In this document: positions 22,667-34,021 of the stretch, piece after piece
How positions within the stretch are numbered: position 1 is the first letter of the stretch
Layout of the letters: every line of letters begins with the position of its first letter
Assembly (NCBI GenBank): GCA_037952775.1
Contig: JBANAY010000003.1
Coordinates: 33,790,001 to 33,854,000, forward strand
Length of the DNA stretch: 64,000 nt
Direction: 5' to 3'
Source: Clonostachys chloroleuca
Taxonomy: Eukaryota; Ascomycota; Sordariomycetes; Hypocreales; Bionectriaceae
Made by a program: the position numbers and the translations under genes
Notes under the pieces: generated by a model
The model's input: only the letters and a program-made list of their open reading frames with translations
Databases searched by the model: none
Told to the model about the DNA's origin: nothing

Positions 22667-23180
22667 ATAGCTACCGGCCCTGTGATGAATATAACAGGTG
22701 TATCCCAAAAGTTATTTTTTTTGGCGTCCCATGGTGAAATTGAATGAGAATCTCGCAAATTCACCTCGTTGGATATCCAGCTCTTGCTTGCAAGATGGGA
22801 TAAGACGCAACGTTTAGCCTGCACACTGCAAGAGATCTCTTGCAATTTCCAAAGTACACATAGACAAAAACCTCAAGAAGCTCCCTGTATTCCATCCACT
22901 TGTATCTTATCCCCATACAAGGAATCTACCCAGGTCTTCTCATAAGATACAAACCAACACGACCAATCACACCAAACCCGCACCCTGCCAACGCCTCTCC
23001 CACACCAGAACCAACATTCATCACCAACTCCCTTACCCAGACCCAATGCATCGTCACTCATCCATTCATCATTTCCCATCATCGCCGCCCCCCCAGCGGC
23101 TTATGCACAACCCCCTCGGCCGACCACTCCGGACGCTTCCCCATCACCCAGAGCACAGCCGCCGCCGCGTTCCCGACGAG
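22667..23180. other. Convergent intergenic region
   Basis: It lies between the 3' ends of the kelch gene and the small cysteine-rich gene. It includes a C-rich stretch around 22970-23100. No gene or RNA is recognised. Confidence 0.5.
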
Positions 23181-23421
23181 TCACGAGGGCGACTTGGCCA
23201 TGGGAGGGTACTCCTTGCCGTCCTTCTCGACCTTGGGCTCGCAGGTGCACCGCTCCTCCTCCGGGATGGTGTCCATCACCATCGGGACGTGGGAGCCGCA
23301 GCCCCACCACGTCGCCTTCTCTGTGATATTTTGTTAGTAGATGAAGCATGAGCGGAACGAGCAAGTGAAGCGGGATCATCGGGTGCTTACTGCAAGTATC
23401 GCAGTTCGCTTTCTTGCACAT
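23181..23421 (-). CDS. Small cysteine-rich conserved protein of unknown function
   Basis: Two exons, 23391-23421 and 23181-23320, joined through a 70-nt GTAAGC intron with a CTAAC branch site, encode a 56-residue protein. It starts MCKKANCDTCKKATWWGCGS, continues HVPMVMDTIPEEERCTCEP and ends KEYPPMAKSPS. Six cysteines in C-x4-C-x2-C, a WWGCG motif and a CTC pair suggest metal binding or a compact fold, but I know no assigned function. Similar tiny proteins (MCKK...C..C.KAT.WGCG.H....MD.V...ERC.C.P) are, from memory, widespread in ascomycetes, and that pattern is why I accept an otherwise very short gene. It has no signal peptide. Confidence 0.75.
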
Positions 23422-24183
23422 TGCGTTGGGAATGTCCGGTTATGGTATGAGATGGTGAGTTTCACTTTTTGCCAGCGATCTTAGACAGAGTTGGGAAATG
23501 GCAAGTTGAGTGAGGGGTTAGCCGGATTCGAAGCGACGTTCTTATTACTTATCTAGAATCTGCATTCCAAATAGTACTTACATACACACAAACCGAGAGC
23601 CTGTTTAGGTGGATACTCTTAATTGCCGAGACAGGCACTATCGCCCCGAGTGCCGCCACCCCATTCCTATACCGACATGCAAGCCGCCGTTGGTTCGTTG
23701 ATGTATCTCATATTGGAACATTTGAATCACTTGTCTGGAAAATGGCGAGTTTTATCATCACATATGCCAGTACATGAAGGAGCTTATGAGTGCAAAAGAC
23801 GCCTAGGTTTTATTATATATATCTGGGAACAAAACGCGTTCTTCCGAAAATTGACAGTCTGGTCTTCAATTCTGCGCAAACGTATACCCCGCTTTGGATT
23901 CATATCCTATCCCATCAATCTCCATTATTCTTCACTCATCACCATAAACTCCTTCTCCTTCTTCAAGCATTTCTTCAGAGTTGAGAGGCTCTCTGTTCGA
24001 GGGGAAATAAAAAAGCAAACATATATGCCGCAAAGAATAAAGCAACCGCCCGCAGCACTAGCATCATCATATCGTAAATGTCAACGTGGTGAATTCCACG
24101 CAGACCTCGTAAATATACAGCTCAGATAATAAGATTGTGACACAGTCACTCAATCTATTCTCTTCTCAGCTCATGTCTCCTGT
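23422..24183. other. Intergenic region
   Basis: It holds the upstream side of the small cysteine-rich gene and the 3' flank of the zinc-finger gene. About 23800-24130 is AT-rich, consistent with a long 3' UTR. I see nothing else. Confidence 0.5.
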
Positions 24184-26563
24184 TTATTCCTGGAATGATG
24201 GGTATTCCAGTTGAGACAGGTCGATTTGCTGGAAAATGTCTTGAGAGTTTTGGGAGAAACCCATGTCAGCACTTGGGATCTCGCCAAACAAAGGCTGGAC
24301 CGTGCCCGACTTTTGCATGGTCGAATCGAACAGCTGGAAGTCTGCATTCTCATCCTGGAAGCTATCCGTGTGGCTCTCGTCCTCATCGATTGACAACGGA
24401 GTGTACAGCATAGCATTCTGCTGTGCGTTCGGAGAGAATTGCGACGTATTGTTTTGCGGAGGCTGGAACTGCTGCTGTGGGGTGTGATAGGTTGGCATGC
24501 CAGCGAGGAGTTGCTGATGTTGCGTGTGCTCAAAGGATAGAGGAGCCTGAGCCATCTTGCCGTACATCATCAAGTCAGCAGGGTTAGGCATCTGAGTTGG
24601 CATCTGAGCCGTGGCCGCATAGATATCTTCATCCGTAATAAATTGAGAACCATTCTGGTACGGAGGGAAATTCTCGTATGAGCCAGCTGAAGATGGCGAG
24701 AGATTCTCCATGGACAAGTCCATTGTGTCCAGGGTCTCTGGCTGCAAGCCATAAGTGGCAAGCCAGTCGGCGTCTGCCGGGTACAGGGGAAAGTCGCCAG
24801 AGGAAGCAGGAATGCCATCCTGGGGTGGAGTAGCGACACTGTACGCATCAGATGGCGTGGACGCATTGCCCAGTGGTGGAGTTTGCTGGACCGAGCTGGC
24901 CTGCTGGACTGAGCTGGCGGGCTTGGTGGAAGGCTTCTTGGATCCATTCGTCTTGGTGCGAATGTACTTCCAGCCGTGGGCCTTCTCCATGTGCTGCTTA
25001 CAGTTGGACTCACGCTTCGACTTGTACGGGCAAGGCTTGAACCGGCACTCGAACATGGCGGGAGCATCGGAGTGCTTGTCGTTGATATGGCGATCCATTT
25101 CCTTCTCAGTGGGCCAGCCAAACTCATGGTACTTGCAATTCTCCATGGGGCACTTCCAAGGACGAGAATGGGTCTTTTCATGCTTGGTCAAATCACAAGG
25201 GCGCTTGAACTGCTTGTTGCATCCAGGCTCACGGCATCTCTTTGGAGCCAACTCCTCGGGGGATGCGTTCTTCTTGCGGCGTGCCATTGATCGCATGATC
25301 TCTTCCTCATCTTCTCTCACCTCGCTGAGGGAGCGCTTCACCTGGACGGGACCGTCATGCAGCACAACAGGCTTACCAGTGGCCATAGAGATGGCAGTGC
25401 CGTCTTTCTTAATGCGGACAAGCTCCGCGGGTCGGCCATTCTCGGAGATGCCTCCAATGAGACGAATCTCATCCGATCTTTGGTTATTGGTGTCAGCTTT
25501 GGGTCGAATAGGCACAAAACGCGGCACATACTGGTCAAGATCCATAGCATCACTTAGCTCTCCGTTTTTGTAGGCAGCAAGTTCCCTGCCATATTGATAA
25601 ATTTGTTCCTTCAAGTCGATAAAGTAGCCGTTAGTGTAAGGTCGATCACCGGGTCGGATTTGTTCTCGGTCGGTGAGGTACTCGACAGTCGCTTGGATGC
25701 ATCGAATCGACGTAAGGCAGAAGTCCAGGTACAAGGCGGGTGACTTTGCCTTCTCCTTCAAGCATAACTTCCGATAAGTACTCGCCCACAAACTATTATT
25801 ACTCAAAAGTTGACTCACCGGTGCCATGAATAGCAGGGTCTTCTCCACATCGCGGAGGCAGATGATCTCTTTCGATCGGATACGACGGGGAACATCAAGC
25901 ACAATAGGCTTGAAGCCTTTAAGGGTGGACTTCTCCAGGAGGGGTCCAAGAAGGTGTTCGTGAATGCGGTGCACGGCCTTGGGGCCGAGCGAAGGAAGAT
26001 TCTCCATACTAGGAGCGGCTACTGAACGAGTTATGGCAGTAGCGCTTGTTTGAGGGCTGCCCTTCTTGTCAGCGAGGGTATCGCTGGAAGAGGCTAGCGA
26101 AGAACCAAGCCCGCTGTCAGAGGCGTGGCGCGTGTGTCCTTCGGGTCGATCGAGGACGGAGTGTTCGCTTCTCTTGTTCCTTGGCCATCGATTTCGGGTC
26201 GATAAGGGGCAACTCAAGGAAGCCACGAGGTACGGGGAGGCTGGTGTCTCGAAGAGCATCGGTGTTGTCCTGCTTTGAGGAGATGGAAAGGCCTTCAGCC
26301 TTGGTGGAAAGGGCTTCGTCAAACTCGTTCAAGGCCAGTGCGATACGGCGACGGTTAGCGTCGACGACGTCGTCCATGTGGCTCTGGGATCGGGAGAGAC
26401 GTGGAGGTGTGAAGTCGAGGTCGTCAGATGACAACGACGTTGGTGATGATGGAGAGTGGAAGGTGGCGCCCTTGCGAAGAGCCATGGAAGTCTTAAGAGA
26501 GGCGTCGCCAGCTTCACCGGAACGAGTAGCCGGAGTCCTACGACGAGGATTGGAGGAAGCCAT
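24184..26563 (-). CDS. C2H2 zinc-finger transcription factor (with apparent frame break)
   Basis: Likely a nuclear DNA-binding regulator of about 790 residues; I do not recognise the named orthologue. It starts MASSNPRRRTPATRSGEAGD at 26563. A conserved N-terminal helical region (LRDVEKTLLF..., YLDFCLTSIRCIQATVEYLT, RPGDRPYTNGYFIDL) precedes three fingers: CREPGCNKQFKRPCDLTKH, CPMENCKYHEFGWPTEKEMD...HINDKH, and CRFKPCPYKSKRESNCKQH, followed by GWKYIRTKTNGSKKP. The C-terminal half is Gln/Pro/Ser-rich, as in activation domains. Two long frames overlap at 26117-26322; joining THA to HASDSGLGSS requires dropping one base near 26124-26132, so there is a likely one-base insertion. A GTGAGT...AAG stretch (25768-25818, 51 nt, in frame) may be an unspliced intron or coding; I cannot decide. 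Confidence 0.82.
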
Positions 26564-29500
26564 GGTGACGGAAAGGGGAGCTTAAAGCCTTGTATTTGTG
26601 TCTGCGGGAAGCGAGAGGCCGGACAATAAGCCTTGACTACTCAGCCCAACCCTCAAGTGGAGAGAGTTCGTCGATATGAGTCACAAGGCGAAGGTTCCCG
26701 ACCACACAGCCAAGGGGGGAATCGGGATAATCGACAAGCGCGCCCAGCCAAGTAAACAACAATGTTATCGACTGGCCTCAAGAGTCAATAAATTGAATTG
26801 ATGTAGAAAAAAGGGCGTGTGGGCAACGTGGCAGTCCTACTCTGTTCCAAGGTCGGATGACACGGATGACGGTGGAAGGAGGTTGATGGAAGGCGGAAGA
26901 AGCGTGGGAGGTTTGGAAGGCGGCGAAGTAAGTCCTGAGTAAGTTCTACTGAAGCCCCCAACAGAAGACTGGTCAAACTAGTGGTTACTTGTCCAGAACC
27001 TGGGCCAGATAGGACTCGGGAATAGGACACAGTGAGGTCGGAGGACGCAAGCACGGAATGATATGTTTCGAGCGAGCGAGGCAAGTTTGCCGCGGGTGTG
27101 GCAGGAAGTAACGGTTATTTGAACGAACAGGTGCGCGCACGACCAAGCACACGATAAGTGGACGAAGGGGGGTGGGGAGAGCCCAGGCCGATCGAATTGG
27201 GCCACAGTGAAGTAATACTGTGGTATACAGTGAGACTTTGGAATGGTTTAGCTCTGGCGGCCGTTGGAAAGGAGGAAAGCGAGGAACGTTGGGGGGCGTG
27301 ATGTGAAGGTCGTGAGAACGAGGCCGTCGGAGTTGGGAGGGAACAGGTACTGTGAATGGCGTCGTCGTCCAGCAGTTCTGAAGGCGATTGCTCAGCCCGG
27401 AGGCTGTTGCCTAGAATCTCAGCCAATCAGGTGCGGGAAAGTGGAGAAAGGCTTGCGGAGAGGATTAGCGCACCGCTTGCTTACGTCCGCACGGACCTGG
27501 TCCATGGCGCTATATTTGAGTATGAGAATGTACATCCACCACTAACAATTTCAAGGGCACTGGCCCAGCTGTTTGCACTAGCACGGCAAAGGTCCGCATT
27601 ACCAAGCAAAGTCGCTACCCTCTGGTCCGCCTGGAACTTCTGGCAATTCTGGCAGCTCGCAGCTGCCCCAGTCCCTATGGCCACCCCCACAACCCCCCCG
27701 GCAGCAGTGTCTCAGTGGACTGCGGCGCAAGCTCCCCAAAATGCCTGTCTCCATCATATCATAGTCCCCATTTTAATTCCGTCTCCTCCCTCGCCCATTT
27801 CCATTTTACCATCTCCCCACATGCACACCTGCACTGTCTGGTCCATATGCTGGCGACGGCCATGGACGAATGAAGGCCCGCCGATTGATTGATCCAGTAA
27901 CAGCCGCTTCTGTATGTTGACGCTTCTGCAGACCAACCAAATAAGCGAATCAAGTCTTTTGGTCTGCGCATTCGAGCGCACACTTGTTCTTACCTAAAGT
28001 GGTCCATGCCACGATCCCTGACTCCCTGTGCGCCCTTGTGGGCGTTTTGGCACATCGCCTCTTGATGCGCGCTAGACCGTTCATGCCAACCATGGTCAAA
28101 GTTCTAGCTCTCCGACGGGGTTCTGAGGGTGATGCTCCGTGGCATGTATCACACTGCCGCACCACCAAACCAATTGATTCGCCCTGAAATGAGAGGCAGA
28201 CGGCCATTCCCTTCCACCACTTATCTGTATCGTTCTCGTGCGTCTACATAGTTGATCCTCTTCTGGATGCCCATGTTCTCTCAGGACTCTTAATATTCCA
28301 CCATGCCGGGCTAATCGTCCTGAGTTTGGGGCTGTGTTGACTCCTCCAGTGTGACGGCATGGCATGGTTTCCGGATACGACCCCGTCGTTGACTCAACTG
28401 GCTACAGCGCTTGGCACCGCTTTGACAAGGGTGACTGGCTCTAAATGCAACCAAGGAGTCATGCATCGAGTCAAGCACTGCCAGACAAGGTGGAGTCTTT
28501 CGTCTGCGACTCCTCCACCTTTGGTGTGATGGTATGCATTCGCCGGCTGGTAGGGCTGGAAGTGAGACACTCACATGTCTCTTCTTTGGGTGGCGCAAAC
28601 ATGAGCTCGGACTCAGGAGGTGTGTTTAGTTGATCTGTCCGCACCCAGGTTCTTTCTCCCTTGACGCATGCCAAACACAACTTCAGATCTCACCACAGAT
28701 GACCCCTCTCCCATTGAAGTCCCTGTGCAGATTCCTGCCGCTTTCCCTGTTGCCTCGCTTTCCATATCCGGCTTCAATTGGCTATTTACACGATAACAAC
28801 TCTCCTTCCCACCCCACAAGCAACAATCAGAGCTAAGCCCGTGATCAGCTTATTCTGGTTGCAATTCCCTTTCAATCCCGTACGAGAAGCGGACACGTAT
28901 GAGCGTGGGCCATCTGGCATCCCTGGCCCTGAAACTGATTGCTGCACTTCCACTGGCCTCGCTCAGCCCTATCACGATGTTGCCCCCCACTTGCCGGTGA
29001 CCTCTGTCCCAGTCCAATCATCCACATTGGTCGCTACGACGCTGAAGGTGGGTGGTTGCCATCCATCATCGATTGAGCGAGTATTGCAGCTTTCTGTCGG
29101 TCGCCTTGGCAGCGCGCCTGCTTCCTAATGACGCCTTCCACAATCCCACCTTCAGTTCAGCTGCGAAAAGAACCATTCCTAAGGCGTAGCGCGTTACGAA
29201 AAACAAGCATGGCTTGCATGGGTCGCCCACACTGTCTGCACCTAAATATCAGGCAGTCGTATTTCTTCGCCCAGTAATTCTGCTGCCTTCACCGCGCCCC
29301 ATATCGCTCCGCTCAGCCCAACATAACCCACCCGATCGAAAGTGTCTGTGCCAATTGCCGTCGCTCCCCTCGAAACCCAAATCAAGCCCTTTCATCGTCA
29401 GCAATTGACGAATGGCACCTTGGCGCTTCTGGCCCCAGTCGATGTCCTAGCTCGATCGCTCTGTAGATCGTGTTAGGCTGCTGAATTTCTGTTGCCCACC

Positions 29501-29964
29501 CTACACATGATGCCTTTTTTTATCTCGATTATTCTGCTGCCTGAATCGCGAGACAACCAAATCTAACCCAAAATTATACCTGACACGTCTACGGGGTACG
29601 TAACATCATTTGCGTAAGATCCATCAATTGTGTACACGGGAATCTAGTTGGAAAATGCCTTCTGGGTACCGAACACCAACCCCTTCCATACACCCTGGTC
29701 TGCTTCTGACATACCATCAACCCCAACCCTCAACCCCAACCCTCAACCCCATCCCTCAACCATGCCTATAATACCACCTCAGGGAGAAGGTTTGGTCATG
29801 TGATATCAAGTCAGTGCGCTCTACTCAGAATCTGGTATCTGATCAAGTCGCCTATCATAGTGCGCATATCCATCATTAAGCGCATGTCTACCTCGCACAT
29901 TCATGGTATCGTAGCTCGTGGCTCATAAAATCTACACAAATATACAACACTGTATATATTTCCA
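26564..29964. other. 3.4-kb gene-free region upstream of the C2H2 factor
   Basis: It separates the C2H2 start from the next minus-strand stop. Scattered open frames (the longest about 180 codons at 27356-27892) have no recognisable family, no coherent splice structure and overlap frames on the other strand. The probable content is promoter plus long 5' leader of the transcription factor. A C/G-tract repeat at 29721-29755 is listed separately. Confidence 0.5.
29721..29755 (-). repeat. G-tract repeat with G-quadruplex potential (minus strand)
   Basis: The plus strand has six C-tracts of three or four (CCCC, CCC, CCCC, CCC, CCCC, CCC) separated by 2-4 bases, built from CAACCCCAACCCT units. The minus strand therefore carries GGG/GGGG tracts with 2-4 nt loops, meeting the usual G-quadruplex pattern. 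Confidence 0.75.
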
Positions 29965-30705
29965 TTAACCAAGCGTAAACCGAACGCGAGCCTGTTTCAA
30001 GTGCTTGGGCCGGGGACGGAAGGGATTGCGCGAGAGGTCATGTTGTCGCAAGATGGCCTTCAAGGTAGATCTGAGCCCCTCTAGCTCAATTACCTCCCCT
30101 ACCTGGACGTCGGTGCGGTCGCTCCAGGCATCATTTAAGGTTGGGTGTCGGTCGTTCCAGCTGAAGAGACCCTGGTCAGGGAAACCGTCGAGTGCCCCAA
30201 AGTCCAGGTGGCCGTGGGAGTTGTGATCTTCAAGAACACTCCGGGGTTGACTAACACTCTCCTCTCCGGGAGAACTCTGGTCTTCGGCGTTGATCCGTGT
30301 CAGTGAGTGTGTTTCGGAGAGCGGAATCGAGATAGTTGACGGGGCGCGAGGTGAAGATTGGCGCTGGGAGCTATCACGAGGCTCTTGGGCTTCCTCGGGA
30401 GATGCCGATAGGCGGGTAGGAGTAAACCAGAAACTGGAAGGGCTCTGACTGGAGTCCCGGGCCCTTTCCTTTGAGGACGATGAGAATAGCGAAGAGATAC
30501 TCATCCATCCAAACGATATTTTGTCTTTTTTAATTGTTCCTGGCCTAGGTGGTGTAGAATCATCGGGAGATGATTGTGAAACGTTCCCGAGGTCGCTTCT
30601 TCCTAAGCTTGCCTGTTTGTCATCTCGCCAACGGCGGGGGATAATAGTCATGTTACTGCATTTCTTTAGCTTTTCCTTGATCTTCTTACAGCTTGGAACC
30701 TTCAT
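29965..30705 (-). CDS. Hypothetical disordered Ser/Pro-rich protein
   Basis: I do not recognise this gene. From the first ATG (30705; MKVPSCKKIKEKLKKCSNM) the frame gives 246 residues; an upstream extension in the same frame only has a TTG start. The protein has a lysine/cysteine-rich N-terminus, a long Ser/Pro/Asp-rich middle (SSPDDSTPPRPGTIKKDK, ISSLFSSSSKERARDSSQSP) that is surely disordered, and a more ordered end: LDFGALDGFPDQGLFSWNDR, VIELEGLRSTLKAILRQHDL and a basic tail RPRPKHLKQARVRFTLG. Length, single exon and codon content suggest a real lineage-specific gene, but coding is not proven. There is no signal peptide or membrane segment. Upstream lies the 1.36-kb region shared with ADE16/17. 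Confidence 0.55.
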   Translation of the reverse strand: MKVPSCKKIKEKLKKCSNMTIIPRRWRDDKQASLGRSDLGNVSQSSPDDSTPPRPGTIKKDKISFGWMSISSLFSSSSKERARDSSQSPSSFWFTPTRLSASPEEAQEPRDSSQRQSSPRAPSTISIPLSETHSLTRINAEDQSSPGEESVSQPRSVLEDHNSHGHLDFGALDGFPDQGLFSWNDRHPTLNDAWSDRTDVQVGEVIELEGLRSTLKAILRQHDLSRNPFRPRPKHLKQARVRFTLG

Positions 30706-32062
30706 TGTAAACCAAAGCCAGGTTCCAAAGTTGTAGAGGGGATCTGAGATCGGGAGATAGCAAGCTCGAGGTTCAGGGCTCGAGAGTAAGGGGAGAACTG
30801 ATTTCCTTGTTGATGAATGGAGTATGAAGAAATCATGTTCTATCAAAGAGCCCTTTCACGCAGATTTATACAGCTTTTCCTCTCCTCATGGCTTTTACTC
30901 TCTGAAAGTTTTGGTGGCTGCTTTTACCTTGAAGTCGGGCGACACCGTTGACTAAGGTGGCGGAAGCTCAAACATATATGCGAGCAAAACTCGAAAAGAA
31001 GTTTCGGGAGTCAAAATTCGGAAATTATCATGCTTGAGAGGTGGGATAGAGTGCAATGGTTCTTCCATCATTGTATCGTCTTATATACTTATACATGGAA
31101 CTCAATCCCTGGCTATCATGCCAGGCATCTTACCTTCCCAGAAAAGTTCCAGATTTTTTATTCACTTCTGCACGCCTAATATGTTGATTTTCATTCAGAA
31201 GCGGGAAACAATAGGGAGAAAGGGGATATGGTCCTATATTCTTAATGTTTATCGTGCTTTGTGATTCCAAAAGTACGTGGCTCAGCCTGCTAAACAATAT
31301 CTCTAGTTACCTACCTACTTAAGGTTAAGCTATATTCCTCAGATCATGAGAATTCATTTTTACTTTAAGTTAGTCCTGAACAGGCAAAAGCCACCTGAAC
31401 TCTGGACAGCCTCACGTAAAAGTTGAAACGGCGACGAGGGACGAGCCCTCAACACCCGAACTACCACAATGCCTCATTGGCCACCAATAAACAACTCTTC
31501 GGCTAGAAAATCCGTAGTCAAACGCAACAATCCTGGCAGCCAAAGCACAGATCCTATATCTACCTATTTACCTTAGAAGTTAAGAGCAGGTTCGCTATTA
31601 GCAAGCCAGAATGGGTGGGTCAAGAAAGTGCTCCTAGAAGTCGAGCCATTGCAGATCATTAGCACCCACCAGAAGCATGACGATATTCTGTTCTCTGGCT
31701 CCTCAAGCCACGAATGTATTATAGGTAGGGAATATAGGGATTCCTATTTCCCTCACACACGGATCATCCAATCTTTGTAATTGGAATCACTTGATAGGCA
31801 CTAGCACGGGTTAAAACAAGACAGAGTCGGGGGGTGCAGTACGAAAAAAAAATCAACCACCCCGCTATGGGGCAGCTGAGCTCCGATATTGGCGGGCAAA
31901 AGGCAGAGCTGCTTGAGTTACCCCGCCAAACTTTTCCGGCGATGTCGCAACTGGCTCTGCAGTTTGTTTTCATTCTGCACATTTTTTGCTCATAAAAACA
32001 GCAGTCTTCCCAGGAGTAGTCAAGTGATTGAGGCCTTGGGTTAATCCATCTCGACAGTCATC
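30706..32062. promoter_or_regulatory. Divergent region, hypothetical gene / ADE16/17
   Basis: This 1.36-kb AT-richer stretch separates two head-to-head genes. Short repeats of the CCTACCTA type occur around 31310-31330 and 31560-31575. A CATAAAAAC TATA-like element lies at about 31991-31999, some 65 bp before the ADE16/17 ATG. No further gene is seen. Confidence 0.5.
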
Positions 32063-34021
32063 ATGGCCTCGAACCAGAAGATCGCCATTGTCTCCGTCTT
32101 CGACAAGACCGGCCTCCTCGACCTCACCAAGGGTCTGGTCCAGCAGAATGTCCGAATCCTCGCATCGGGCGGCACTGCTCGCATGATTCGCGAGTCTGGT
32201 TTCCCGGTAGAGTATGCACAGCCCTGTCTGTCCATTCCGCCATGCACGCGGTCAATGGATTGATGGATTCGTCAACGGTTGATTGCTAAAACCAAAGTAG
32301 GGACGTCTCTGCCATCACCAAGGCTCCCGAGATGCTGGCTGGCCGTGTCAAGACCCTCCACCCGGCCGTTCACGCCGGCATCCTCGCCCGTGACCTGGCA
32401 TCCGACGAGAAGGACCTTGCTGAGCAGAACATCAGCAAGGTCGACTATGTCATCTGCAATCTCTACCCCTTCAAGGACACCGTCGCCAAGGTCAACGTCA
32501 GCGTCCCCGAGGCCGTCGAGGAGATTGACATTGGTGGCGTCACCCTCATCCGCGCCGCCGCCAAGAACCACAAGCGTGTCACCATCCTCAGCGACCCGGC
32601 CGACTATGCTGGCTTCCTCAAGGAGCTCGAGGCTGGCGAGATCTCTGAGACCAGCCGCAACCGATATGCCCTCAAGGCTTTCGAGCACACTGCCGACTAC
32701 GACTCGGCCATCTCAGACTTCTTCCGCAAGGAGTATGCCTCCGACGGCGACCAATACCTCGCCCTCCGCTACGGCGCCAACCCCCACCAGAAGCCCGCCG
32801 CTGCCTTCACTGCCGAGGGCAAGCTTCCATTCAAGGTTCTCGGCGGAGCCCCCGGATACATCAACCTGCTCGATGCCCTCAATGCCTGGCCTCTGGTCAA
32901 GGAGCTCAAGCAGGCACTTGGTCTCCCAGCTGCCGCCAGCTTCAAGCACGTCTCCCCGGCCGGAGCTGCCATCGGTACTCCCCTCACTGAGGACGAGAAG
33001 AAGGTCTACTTTGTCAACGACATTGAGGGAATTGACAGCTCCCCTCTCGCACAGGCCTACGCACGTGCCCGTGGCGCCGACCGCATGAGCAGCTTCGGTG
33101 ATATGATTGCTCTCAGCGACGTCGTCGATGTGGCCACCGCGAGCATCATCTCCAAGGAAGTCTCCGACGGTGTCATTGCCCCCGGCTACGACGACGCCGC
33201 CCTCGAGATCCTTAAGAAGAAGAAGGGTGGGCGCTACCTGGTCCTCCAGATCGACCCCGAGTACAACCCTACCGGCACCGAGACCCGCACCGTCTACGGC
33301 ATCAGCCTGCAGCAGCACCGCAACGACTACCTCGTCAGCCCCAAGTCCTTCACCAAGGTCATCACCCCCAAGGCCGGCACCCTCTCCGAGGCCGCCGCCC
33401 GCGATCTCACCGTCGCCACCATCACCCTCAAGTACACCCAGAGCAACTCGGTCTGCTACGCCGTCAACGGCCAGGTCATCGGCCTCGGTGCCGGCCAGCA
33501 GTCCCGCATCCACTGCACCCGTCTCGCCGGCGACAAGGCCGACAACTGGTGGATGCGGTTCCACGAGCGCGTTCTCGGCCTCAAGTGGAAGAAGGGCACC
33601 AAGCGCGCCGACAAGAGCAACGCCATCGACCTGCTCGTGAGCGGCCAGCTCCCCAAGGACGGCATCGAGAGGGAGGGCTTCGAGGCCGTCTTCGAGGAGG
33701 TCCCCGCCGCCTTCACCAGCGAGGACCGCGAGGCCTGGATGAAGGAGCTGAAGGATGTCGCCGTCTCCAGTGACGCCTTTGTAAGTTGACCGCCACTTCC
33801 ATCCCCCGCCCCCCTGCCGTTGGAACCTTTGTAAAAAAAATAGAAACTAACCCATGTCTCACCAGTTCCCCTTCATCGACAACGTATTCCGTGCTGCTCG
33901 CTCCGGAGTCAAGTACATCGCCGCCCCCAGCGGCAGCCAGAACGACGGCCCCGTCTTCGACACCGCCGAGAAGCTGGGCATCACCTTTGTTGAGCAGAAC
34001 ATCCGCCTGTTCCACCACTAA
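32063..34021 (+). CDS. ADE17: Bifunctional AICAR transformylase/IMP cyclohydrolase (ADE16/ADE17, ATIC)
   Basis: This cytosolic enzyme performs the last two steps of de novo purine synthesis: formylation of AICAR with 10-formyl-THF, then ring closure to IMP. Exons 32063-32211, 32301-33780 and 33866-34021 give 594 residues, the family norm. The N-terminal IMP cyclohydrolase domain (1-200) begins [19 protein letters not shown] and contains [20 protein letters not shown] and [14 protein letters not shown]. The transformylase domain includes [14 protein letters not shown] with the catalytic Lys-His region, [12 protein letters not shown], and near the end [20 protein letters not shown] and [20 protein letters not shown]. 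It ends IRLFHH. Strong C-ending codon preference suggests high expression. No frame anomaly is seen here. Confidence 0.96.

Noticed and set aside
27356..27892. 178-codon open frame upstream of the C2H2 factor
   Set aside because: Low-complexity Ser/Pro/Ala content, no recognisable domain or splice context, overlapped by other open frames.
32713..33564. 283-codon open frame on the minus strand
   Set aside because: Shadow of the ADE16/17 exon, which has strongly biased C-ending codons.
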